From NCBI GenBank assembly GCA_017458865.1, contig JAFSZW010000226.1, positions 1-5,245 on the forward strand: a stretch of DNA of 5,245 nt, given 5' to 3'. Shown piece after piece: positions 1-5,129 of this stretch; position 1 is the stretch's first letter; each line of letters begins with the position of its first letter. A program made the position numbers and the translations under genes. Source of the stretch: Clostridia bacterium (GTDB lineage: Bacteria; Bacillota; Clostridia; Christensenellales; Aristaeellaceae). Below the pieces are notes generated by a model, which saw nothing but the letters and a program-made list of their open reading frames with translations, did no database searches and had not been told where the DNA came from.

Positions 1-652
1 AGGCATTCTCCTCCGTAAACCCGAATTTTCCGGCAAGATGCCTTGAATGTTCGTTCTGTGCATCCCAGTGAACGGTCAGCCCTTTGTCCATACAGTCCCT
101 CAGCATCCGGTCAATACAGGCACTTGCAATGCCCATGCCCCGGTATGCCTCCTCCGTGAAGATGTCCATCTCCACTTCGCCATTCATACTGATAAATGAT
201 GACGCAGATGCGACGATCTTCCCGTCCATCCATGCCGCAGCGCCCGCGCCCTCAGCCTCAAAGCGTTCAAAGGATGCGAAGTTTTTGCCATGGGCAAACG
301 GCTTGCACTCAAAGATGTCCTCATCCATCCGCACGACCTGGCAGCCTGCCGGCAGCGTCAATTCCTGCAGATGAAATTGCTTTGACGGTTTCATCTGATA
401 TCGGGTATATGTGCGGGCATCCGGATACCTGGCATTTACGCAGTCCTCCCAGGCCTTTGTCAGGCACACCCACTGTCTGCCGCCGAATCTCGATTCAAGC
501 ATGGCCAGAGATGCCGGTTCCGGCGTGCCATCCAGGTATATGAACAGCGCATCCGCTATGCGGCCATGGCTCATTTGCCAGTCATTCCCGTAATACCCTT
601 CCCTGGCCGCCCTGCAAAGAAGCGGCAGAGACATCTGCGTCTTACTCTCCAT
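1..652 (-). CDS. ZmaR-like GNAT N-acetyltransferase, C-terminus cut by window edge
   Basis: I translated 217 codons from the ATG at 652-650; the frame stays open to the left edge. The C-terminal half is a GNAT fold. Residues 171-176 (RGMGIA) fit the R/Q-x-x-G-x-G/A acetyl-CoA pyrophosphate loop. VHWDAQNEHSRHLAGKFGF (194-212) is the conserved end of the fold, close to the WDA-N-S-LA-K-GF pattern of the GNAT_acetyltran/ZmaR group (zwittermicin A resistance type). The N-terminal half is the divergent domain usual for that group. Probably only a few tens of residues are missing. The start is supported by AGGGG at 662-658, 5 nt upstream, and overlaps the end of the DUF3795 gene by 11 nt, so translational coupling is likely. 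Expected role: cytosolic transfer of acetyl from acetyl-CoA to an amine of a small molecule. The substrate is unknown, and resistance is only one possibility. Confidence 0.88.
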   Translation of the reverse strand, partial: MESKTQMSLPLLCRAAREGYYGNDWQMSHGRIADALFIYLDGTPEPASLAMLESRFGGRQWVCLTKAWEDCVNARYPDARTYTRYQMKPSKQFHLQELTLPAGCQVVRMDEDIFECKPFAHGKNFASFERFEAEGAGAAAWMDGKIVASASSFISMNGEVEMDIFTEEAYRGMGIASACIDRMLRDCMDKGLTVHWDAQNEHSRHLAGKFGFTEENA

Positions 653-1031
653 CTGAACCCCTGTTTCCCGTCCGGATAAACCGGATCAGGCTGTTGACAT
701 CATCAAATTCATCGTAATCGCCGGTGATCCCCTGACGATGATATACGACACCCATCTGCTCATTCCACTCAAGACAGTCAAGCAGTGCCACCTCGCCATA
801 CTGCTTTGCAAAGCATGTGAATGCATATGGCTTGACTTTGGCCAGGAGGCCCTTGCGGCAGGGTTCGCTGCACTCGTAGCAGTGGAGAAGCCCTTTGTCC
901 ATTGAACACTTTCTGTTTTCGCACCACGCCCTGTCCGGGTACTCGCCCGAATTGCAGCCGCTGCAGTGGTCGTTTTCGCGGCACAGGCAGCAGGCAAGGC
1001 CACACCTTGCAATGCCCATTTCCCATTTCAT
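642..1031 (-). CDS. DUF3795 cysteine-rich protein
   Basis: This 129-residue protein has 13 cysteines. Residues 10-26 carry CGLACCLCRENDHCSGC, the C-G-L-x-C-x2-C...C-x-G-C signature at the start of DUF3795 proteins. A second cluster (C37, C42, then CYECSEPC at 51-58) and the later VKPYAF and GITGDYDEFD (101-110) segments also match my memory of the family. The cysteine spacing suggests a zinc or Fe-S site; the family has no established function that I know of. No signal peptide or membrane segment is visible, so it is probably cytosolic. The start at 1031 has a GAGGAAAG-type ribosome site about 9-11 nt upstream. The alternative Met5 at 1019 would leave only a poorly spaced site. It begins 22 nt after the membrane protein gene and ends inside the GNAT gene start, so it lies in the middle of the operon. 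Confidence 0.88.
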   Translation of the reverse strand: MKWEMGIARCGLACCLCRENDHCSGCNSGEYPDRAWCENRKCSMDKGLLHCYECSEPCRKGLLAKVKPYAFTCFAKQYGEVALLDCLEWNEQMGVVYHRQGITGDYDEFDDVNSLIRFIRTGNRGSDGE

Positions 1032-1053
1032 CTATTCACTTTCCTCACACATT

Positions 1054-1560
1054 TCACTTTCCGGATGAGATAAGCAGCATAACCAGCAGTCCGCACAGAA
1101 GGCACGGCAAAAGTCCCAGCGCCATCCCGATCAAAGATCGCACGACATGGTATTTCTTCTGGTGATATGCTTTATCCATGTGCTCTGTTCCCGGCAGGCG
1201 GATACGCTTCACATTGGCAAACAGCACCCAGTCAAGGAAAAAGCAGTCATACCAGTCAACCAGCAGCCACAATCCGTAACTGGCCAGAAAGGCCGAAAGG
1301 AATGAATCTGCCCCTGCCAACATGGTTAGCAGAGCAAACACCACAAGACAAAGGACAAGCGCTATGCCTTTTTTTAGCAGTACAGGCCTGCTCAGCGACT
1401 CTGTCGGAATCCGCTCATGTGTTTCAAAGTACTTTTCCTGGATATCTGGCGGATAATCGTGAATCCACCAGACCGGATTTCTGCAAAGCGGTATGAAAAC
1501 GTCGCAGGTAAAGGCAACAAGGCATATGGCACCCTCAGCAAAATAGACCGGCCAGTTCAT
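1054..1560 (-). CDS. Unrecognised four-helix integral membrane protein
   Basis: A 168-residue protein from the third of three consecutive ATG codons (1566, 1563, 1560). The GGAGG at 1572-1568 lies 1, 4 and 7 nt from these, so 1560 is the best spaced. Hydrophobic segments lie at about residues 5-25, 65-83, 87-115 and 142-165, suggesting four membrane helices. Between helices 1 and 2 is a polar loop of about 40 residues with WWIHDYPPDIQ (31-41). The third segment is long and holds three acidic residues among aromatics (VDWYDCFFLDWV, Asp102, Asp105, Asp110), unusual for a simple anchor. The basic stretch VKRIRLPGTEHMDKAYHQKK (117-136) precedes helix 4. I do not recognise the family and assign no function. 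It starts 39 nt after the racemase stop and is followed 22 nt later by the DUF3795 gene. Confidence 0.82.
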   Translation of the reverse strand: MNWPVYFAEGAICLVAFTCDVFIPLCRNPVWWIHDYPPDIQEKYFETHERIPTESLSRPVLLKKGIALVLCLVVFALLTMLAGADSFLSAFLASYGLWLLVDWYDCFFLDWVLFANVKRIRLPGTEHMDKAYHQKKYHVVRSLIGMALGLLPCLLCGLLVMLLISSGK

Positions 1561-1567
1561 CATCATG

Positions 1568-1572
1568 CCTCC
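1568..1572 (-). promoter_or_regulatory. Ribosome binding site deciding the membrane protein start
   Basis: The minus strand reads GGAGG, then one base, then ATG ATG ATG. The first ATG is too close for normal initiation and the third has 7 nt of spacing. This supports a start at 1560 rather than 1566, shortening the protein by two residues. Confidence 0.65.
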
Positions 1573-1599
1573 GTATGTTCCGTTGTTCCTGGACAGGCT

Positions 1600-2289
1600 T
1601 TATCTGAGGGACAGCAGCGCCGCTTCCCTGGCATGGAGCAGTGCGGTATCAAACAGCAGAATCTCCGTATCCCCGTCACTGGCCAGCATGCCAAGTTCGG
1701 TGCAGCCCAGGATGACGCCCTCCGCCCCGCGGCTCCTCAGGTCATTTATGACGCGGAGCAGCGTCTCTTTTGAGGATTCCCGGATGATACCGACGCAGAG
1801 TTCATTAAATATGATGTCGTTAACGAGCCGGATATCATCATGATCCGGGACAAGGACCGTAAGACCTTCCCCTTTCAGCACATCCACATAGAAGGGCTCC
1901 GTCATGGTATAGCTGGTGCCCAGCAGCCCGGCAGTCCTGATTCCGTGATCCCTGAGGACCTGCGCGGTAACCTCCGCGATATGGAGCAGCGGGACCGAAA
2001 TATGGTCCCGGACCTCCGGTGCGATCTTGTGCATGGTGTTGGTACAGATCACGATAAAGTCAGCGCCGGCACCCTCCAGCCGCTTCGCGGCATCCCCGAG
2101 AATTTCAGCACTTTTCGCCCAGTCACCGGATGACTGGCAGCGCTCAATTTCATCGAAGTCGACGCTGTACAATAGAATCTTCGCCGAATGCAGTCCGCCG
2201 AGCTTTTCGCTGATGGTCTCGTTGATGATTTTGTAGTAGGTGAGCGTGCTTTCCCAGCTCATCCCGCCAATCAGTCCAATTGTCTTCAT
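1600..2289 (-). CDS. Aspartate/glutamate racemase family protein (YgeA/RacX-like)
   Basis: A full-length 229-residue protein of the Asp/Glu racemase superfamily, a cofactor-independent enzyme that inverts the alpha carbon of amino acids. It begins MKTIGLIGGMSWEST, the family's N-terminal signature. The two active-site motifs are ICTNTMHK (81-88) and LGCTELGML (194-202). It resembles E. coli YgeA closely along its length. In YgeA, as I recall, the working pair is Thr83 and Cys197; here the equivalents are Thr83 and Cys196, with Cys82 beside Thr83. HSAKILLYSVDF (34-45) is also conserved. Substrate is likely an acidic or broad range of amino acids, in the cytosol. The start has AGGAGG at 2299-2294, 4 nt upstream. 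The start codon overlaps the flavoprotein stop (ATGA), so the two are probably coupled. A role in supplying D-amino acids or modifying a metabolite is inference. Confidence 0.93.
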   Translation of the reverse strand: MKTIGLIGGMSWESTLTYYKIINETISEKLGGLHSAKILLYSVDFDEIERCQSSGDWAKSAEILGDAAKRLEGAGADFIVICTNTMHKIAPEVRDHISVPLLHIAEVTAQVLRDHGIRTAGLLGTSYTMTEPFYVDVLKGEGLTVLVPDHDDIRLVNDIIFNELCVGIIRESSKETLLRVINDLRSRGAEGVILGCTELGMLASDGDTEILLFDTALLHAREAALLSLR

Positions 2290-2846
2290 ACACCCTCCTG
2301 TCTCAATTCCTGCAGGCCTGCCCCCAGTTCATACGCCTGCGACAGTCCGTTTCCTGAGCGGACATCCCCTTTATCCCTTGCGCCCCGGGCAAGCACCGTC
2401 CCGATGTCCTCAAGTCCAAAGAACCGCAGCACCATCCGGTACTGGAGGAGGATTGGATCAAAGAGGTCCGGCAATTCTGCCGCGCCAACCAGGATAAGGC
2501 CCAGGCGCCGAATCCCGAGCGTATTTCTCATCGGGGCATGCAGCCGGTCAACGATTGCTTTCATCTGAGCACTGATTCCGTAGAAGTAAACGGGTGAGGC
2601 CAGCACCAGCGTATCCGCCCATCTGAGCTTTTCATAAACCGCGGACATGTCATCCTGCTGAATGCACCTGCCGCCCTCCATCTCGTAACAGCCATTGCAT
2701 CCAAGACACGGATGGACGTTTGAATCCGCAACTGACAGAATCTCAACCTCATGCGCAGTCCGGGCACCATCTGCAAAGGCACGGGCGAGCAGATCTGTAT
2801 TGCCGCCCCTGCGCACACTTCCCACAAGAACAAGTACGCGGCTCAT
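2286..2846 (-). CDS. NADPH-dependent FMN reductase-type flavoprotein with Fe-S-like cysteine motif
   Basis: A 186-residue flavodoxin-fold protein of the FMN_red (PF03358) type. The fold starts directly at MSRVLVLVGSVRRGGNT; the GSVRRGGNT loop (residues 9-17) is the FMN phosphate-binding loop. ASPVYFYGISAQMKAIVDR (83-101) is the second conserved flavin-contact region. Between them HPCLGCNGCYEMEGGRCIQQ holds C-x2-C-x2-C-x7-C (Cys47, 50, 53, 61), similar to the compact cluster motif of iron-sulfur flavoproteins (Isf), so a 4Fe-4S cluster is plausible. The frame also allows a TTG start at 2882, but those 12 extra residues do not fit the fold. The ATG at 2846 has AGGA 9 nt upstream. It follows the TetR gene by 39 nt and overlaps the racemase start by 4 nt. 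Likely role: cytosolic electron transfer or reduction of a quinone-, nitro- or similar substrate, controlled by the adjacent regulator (inference). Confidence 0.9.
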   Translation of the reverse strand: MSRVLVLVGSVRRGGNTDLLARAFADGARTAHEVEILSVADSNVHPCLGCNGCYEMEGGRCIQQDDMSAVYEKLRWADTLVLASPVYFYGISAQMKAIVDRLHAPMRNTLGIRRLGLILVGAAELPDLFDPILLQYRMVLRFFGLEDIGTVLARGARDKGDVRSGNGLSQAYELGAGLQELRQEGV

Positions 2847-2848
2847 AT

Positions 2849-2858
2849 GGAAATTTCC
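2849..2858. repeat. 10-bp palindrome next to the flavoprotein ribosome site
   Basis: GGAAATTTCC is a perfect self-complementary decamer. It lies in the 39-nt gap between the TetR and flavoprotein genes, just upstream of the ATG at 2846 and overlapping the AGGA ribosome site. It could be a half-site or small operator for the neighbouring regulator, but a decamer palindrome is expected a few times by chance in a window this size. Confidence 0.3.
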
Positions 2859-2885
2859 TGTCCCTTTCCCGAAATGCAGCAAGCC

Positions 2886-3509
2886 TCAGTGCCTGACCAG
2901 TTCCCTGAAAATCGCATCCCTGTCATACTTGCCCTCGGCCAGTCCTGGAATCTCCTTGTAGGCCTTGCAGATCGAAAGACTGACCTCGGAAAAGATCGCG
3001 CTCATCTGCTCATCCGTATACATGCAGTCATCCGTCACCACCAGCGTGGCAAAACTGAAGGCGATCAGCCACAGGTCTCTGAAATAGCAGTCCGCCATAT
3101 GCGCATCCATGTGATAAATGCGCATAATGGACTCTCTCACCAGATTCTGTGAGTGTGCCAGAATGTCCATCGCACCGCCGACAGCCCCGTCCGGTTTCGT
3201 CAGAAACAGCAGCTTGTACAGTTCCGGTTCTTCCCTGGCAAACCGGATATACTGATGTCCGACACCGAGAAACGGAATCTCCTCCGCAAGGCCGCGCTCG
3301 ACGTATATACGGTATTGGTCCTTTGCCATTTCATACACATCCCGGCGCAGTTGGTCCATCGTCTCATAGTACGTGAAGATCGGCCTGGGCGAAACATTCA
3401 GCTCCGCCGCCACCTCTCTCGCCGTCACCGCGCCAATCCCGCTTTTCCTCGCAACCTCAAACGCTGCCCGGATGATCTCTTCCTTCTGGAACTTTACCTT
3501 TGGCGGCAT
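2886..3509 (-). CDS. TetR/AcrR-family transcriptional regulator
   Basis: A 207-residue protein with the TetR layout. The N-terminal helices are followed by the helix-turn-helix TAREVAAELNVSPRPIFTYY (residues 29-48) and then ETMDQLRRDV. The SPRPIF segment, instead of the common LYxHF pattern, is typical of a clostridial subgroup I have seen with an SSxPIF core. The rest is a helical ligand-binding and dimerisation domain (about 60-207) containing REEPELYKLLFL. The reading frame extends to a TTG at 3530, but the ATG at 3509 has AAAGGA 8 nt upstream and the TTG has none, so I choose 3509. It is the first gene of the left cluster and sits 39 nt before the flavoprotein gene on the same strand, so it probably controls its own operon. 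The ligand is unknown. Confidence 0.92.
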   Translation of the reverse strand: MPPKVKFQKEEIIRAAFEVARKSGIGAVTAREVAAELNVSPRPIFTYYETMDQLRRDVYEMAKDQYRIYVERGLAEEIPFLGVGHQYIRFAREEPELYKLLFLTKPDGAVGGAMDILAHSQNLVRESIMRIYHMDAHMADCYFRDLWLIAFSFATLVVTDDCMYTDEQMSAIFSEVSLSICKAYKEIPGLAEGKYDRDAIFRELVRH

Positions 3510-3694
3510 ATACTCAATCCTTTCTTTCAAATCGCTGCATCATGATTAAACTGCTATGGGCCATGCCCAATGGGAAGCCTCAGGCCCTCTGTCGTTTCCG
3601 TTTGCTCCCGCAGGTGCCGGAGTGACGGCAACCGCGTTTCAGCTCTTATCTGGCTGTCAATCCTCCCGGTTTGGGCGTGCATCTGAGAGGATGC
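3510..3694. other. 185-bp intergenic region upstream of the TetR gene
   Basis: This is the only long gap between complete genes and the most likely site of the TetR operon promoter. I see no convincing pair of promoter hexamers. Small inverted repeats are present: TGGGC-CAT-GCCCA at 3557-3569, GCCTCAGGC at 3577-3585, TGCCG with CGGCA at 3615-3630, and ATCATGAT at 3539-3546. The first could be an operator, but arms this short are common by chance. No terminator with a T-run follows the hydrolase gene. Confidence 0.4.
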
Positions 3695-3700
3695 TCAGAT
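3681..3700 (-). repeat. Short stem-loop over the hydrolase stop codon
   Basis: ATCTGAG and CTCAGAT form a perfect 7-bp stem around a 6-base loop. The hydrolase TGA (3697-3695) lies within the stem on the 5' side of the minus-strand transcript. There is no downstream T-run, so it is not a standard intrinsic terminator. A stem this size can easily arise by chance. Confidence 0.35.
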
Positions 3701-4393
3701 CCGCTCCTGCAGCCATCCCTGCACAATGGGCACATCCTCCGGTTCCATGAAAGGATGCCGGCTGTTTTTTGATACAGTCACATCCGCATGGAACCGCTCC
3801 GCAAAAGCGCGGATGGATGATTCGGGCTGGAGATCATCCAGCGCCGCATACAGAATACTGGCCGGATGGGGCCAGTCTGTGACCGGATGCGACAGGATGT
3901 ACTGATAGTAATCCCATCGAAGCAGGTCAATGGGCGTATCGATTTCCCTCTCCCGTTCAAGCTGTTCCGGCGTCACACCAGACCAGATCATCATATGTTC
4001 CACCAGCCAGCGCATATCGACAACTGGCGACTGGAACAGACACTTCTCAAATGGCCGGTCTGCATACGCATTGAGCGAAAAGTATGCCCCCATACTGCAC
4101 GCAAACAGCGAAATATGGGGAAACCGTTCAAACGCGTAATCTGCAATGCTGGTGAGGTCCCTCATGCCGCTCCAGATGTCGCAGCGGCACTGCCCCGCCC
4201 GTTCGCCGTGATCCGGCAGATCAAAGCTCAGCGTCTGATAGCCCTTCTCACCCGCAATCTCAGCAAATTGCTCTGCGTATTCCTTCCTGCTCATCTTTCC
4301 ATGTACATGGATATAGAGCCGGTCTGAAGGCTGCCCCCAGAGAATTGCCGGAATGCCGGATATTGTCATCTTTTCTGTCTGCACGACACTCAT
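3695..4393 (-). CDS. Alpha/beta hydrolase fold protein
   Basis: A 232-residue alpha/beta hydrolase of normal single-domain length. HVHGK (29-33) is the HG oxyanion-strand motif, and SFDLPDHGER (56-65) is the conserved DxxxHG-type region after strand 4. The nucleophile elbow reads LFACSMGAY (96-104), so Ser100 is the likely nucleophile, with Ala in place of the usual first Gly of GxSxG. LYAALDDLQP (181-190) supplies the acid, probably Asp186 or Asp187, and SRHPFMEP (211-218) supplies His213. No signal peptide is visible, so it is cytosolic. It starts 7 nt after the CatA-like gene and likely shares its transcript. GGGGAG lies almost against the ATG at 4393; a GTG three codons later (4384) would be better spaced, so the exact start is uncertain. 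Substrate is unknown; a carboxylic ester or acyl compound is expected from the fold. Confidence 0.9.
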   Translation of the reverse strand: MSVVQTEKMTISGIPAILWGQPSDRLYIHVHGKMSRKEYAEQFAEIAGEKGYQTLSFDLPDHGERAGQCRCDIWSGMRDLTSIADYAFERFPHISLFACSMGAYFSLNAYADRPFEKCLFQSPVVDMRWLVEHMMIWSGVTPEQLEREREIDTPIDLLRWDYYQYILSHPVTDWPHPASILYAALDDLQPESSIRAFAERFHADVTVSKNSRHPFMEPEDVPIVQGWLQERI

Positions 4394-4400
4394 CTCCCCG

Positions 4401-5027
4401 TCACACGCTCAAAGCGTTGATTTCGTTTTGCAGGTTCTTAAGAAACCTGCCGGCGTGCGCCCCGTCCATCTGTGTATGGTGAAACTGGAACGAGACCGGC
4501 AGATAATACGAAAACAGCTTTCGCCTGTACCTGCCCCAGATCATGAACGGATTGTTGTAAATCCCGCTGTTCATACCAACCGCACCGTCGATTTCCGTAT
4601 CAATTATCGCCGATGTCCCGATGACCATGCTGTCACCGGACAGATCCCTGTCCTCACAGGTACTGGCGACCTCGGATGTATATCTGAGATAGTCCTCATT
4701 GAATCTGCCAAAATCCCCGGTAAACAGGAAATCACAGGAGCTGACCTCGCCGGTCCGGTTTTTGACAATTGTGTTGACTGCAATTGTCTCATACTGCAAA
4801 AGCTGATCCCCCACCGGCAGCAGATAAAACTCTTTGATTGACGCTGCCGCCTTCCCAATGCAGTAATCGAGCAGCATATTGAATTTGAGGTGCTGTTTCC
4901 GGCTGATGCGGACCAGTCTCGTGACATCCAGCGTCTTGAAAAAGGTCACCATGGGATTCGGTGCCTTCATCCAGAGCGCATACGCAGATGCCCTCGTCGT
5001 CATCGCCGGATCTATTATCTCTGTCAT
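4401..5027 (-). CDS. Chloramphenicol acetyltransferase-family (CatA-like) O-acyltransferase
   Basis: A 208-residue protein, close to the usual 210-220 of the CAT family (PF00302), which acetylates a hydroxyl using acetyl-CoA as a cytosolic trimer. FQFHHTQMDGAHAGRFL (180-196) corresponds to the HHxxxDGxH catalytic region, with His184 as the likely general base and Asp188 four residues on, as with His195/Asp199 in CAT III. TLDVTRL near residues 33-39 and FMIWGRY (161-167) match the family's other conserved blocks. The serine that stabilises the intermediate in classical CAT (Ser148) has no obvious match by eye, so chloramphenicol resistance should not be assumed. The ATG at 5039 lies within the ribosome site GGAGGGG, so the ATG at 5027 is chosen. 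The hydrolase gene follows after 7 nt. A related xenobiotic or metabolite acyltransferase is possible. Confidence 0.9.
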   Translation of the reverse strand: MTEIIDPAMTTRASAYALWMKAPNPMVTFFKTLDVTRLVRISRKQHLKFNMLLDYCIGKAAASIKEFYLLPVGDQLLQYETIAVNTIVKNRTGEVSSCDFLFTGDFGRFNEDYLRYTSEVASTCEDRDLSGDSMVIGTSAIIDTEIDGAVGMNSGIYNNPFMIWGRYRRKLFSYYLPVSFQFHHTQMDGAHAGRFLKNLQNEINALSV

Positions 5028-5030
5028 CTT

Positions 5031-5037
5031 CCCCTCC
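5031..5037 (-). promoter_or_regulatory. Ribosome binding site deciding the CatA-like start
   Basis: The minus strand reads TATGGAGGGGAAGATG. GGAGG is followed by 5 bases and the ATG at 5027, an ideal spacing. The in-frame upstream ATG (5039) overlaps this site and has no ribosome site of its own, so it is rejected as the start. Confidence 0.75.
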
Positions 5038-5076
5038 ATAAATCAAAAAAAAGCTCATAGCGTCATCTTCCAGCGG

Positions 5077-5122
5077 CAAGGGATGATCCGGTTTGCATGC
5101 TGCTGCATCAGATCATCCCTTG
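5077..5122 (-). repeat. 12-bp perfect inverted repeat in the CatA-like leader
   Basis: CAAGGGATGATC (5077-5088) and GATCATCCCTTG (5111-5122) are exact reverse complements separated by 22 bases. It lies between the stop at 5130 and the CatA-like start at 5027. As RNA it would be a stable 12-bp stem. A run of eight T on the minus strand (5052-5045) follows, but 24 bases after the stem, too far for a standard intrinsic terminator. It may be an imperfect terminator of the gene to the right, a leader or attenuator structure, or an operator. By rough count a 12-bp perfect match at this spacing is not expected by chance in 5 kb. Confidence 0.65.
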
Positions 5123-5129
5123 AGTTGCC

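Noticed and set aside
84..593. Open frames on the plus strand opposite the GNAT gene
   Set aside because: They run antisense to a clear GNAT coding frame, lack protein-family features and are rich in Pro/Ser/Arg, as shadow frames usually are.
1369..1375. A-AAA-AAA slippery heptamer in the membrane protein gene (minus strand)
   Set aside because: It is in the right phase for -1 slippage, but the alternative frame gives only a short unrelated tail and I see no clear stimulating structure; Lys-Lys codons explain the run.
3545..3574. TTTAAT (minus strand, 3550-3545) as a -10 box
   Set aside because: The hexamers at 16-18 base spacing do not resemble TTGACA; only TTGGGC at 14 bases is partly similar, which is too close.
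3655..3660. Perfect TTGACA (minus strand) as a -35 box for the TetR gene
   Set aside because: No -10-like hexamer lies 15-19 bases downstream, so it is not a supportable promoter.
3681..3700. Stem-loop at the hydrolase TGA as a selenocysteine insertion element
   Set aside because: The TGA is at the normal end of a complete hydrolase, the hairpin is only 20 bases and contains the TGA in its stem, unlike bacterial SECIS elements, and no selenocysteine would be expected there.
3556..3750. 64-residue plus-strand frame in the gap before the TetR gene
   Set aside because: It overlaps the end of the hydrolase gene, has low-complexity Ala/Pro/Ser content, and no ribosome site or family resemblance.
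4789..5079. 96-residue minus-strand frame starting in the leader (TTG at 5079)
   Set aside because: It is out of phase with the well-supported CatA-like gene over most of its length and shows no domain.
5045..5122. Inverted repeat plus T-run as a standard intrinsic terminator
   Set aside because: The T-run begins 24 bases after the stem and the stem is not GC-rich at its base, so the classic layout is not met; it is kept as an unexplained repeat.
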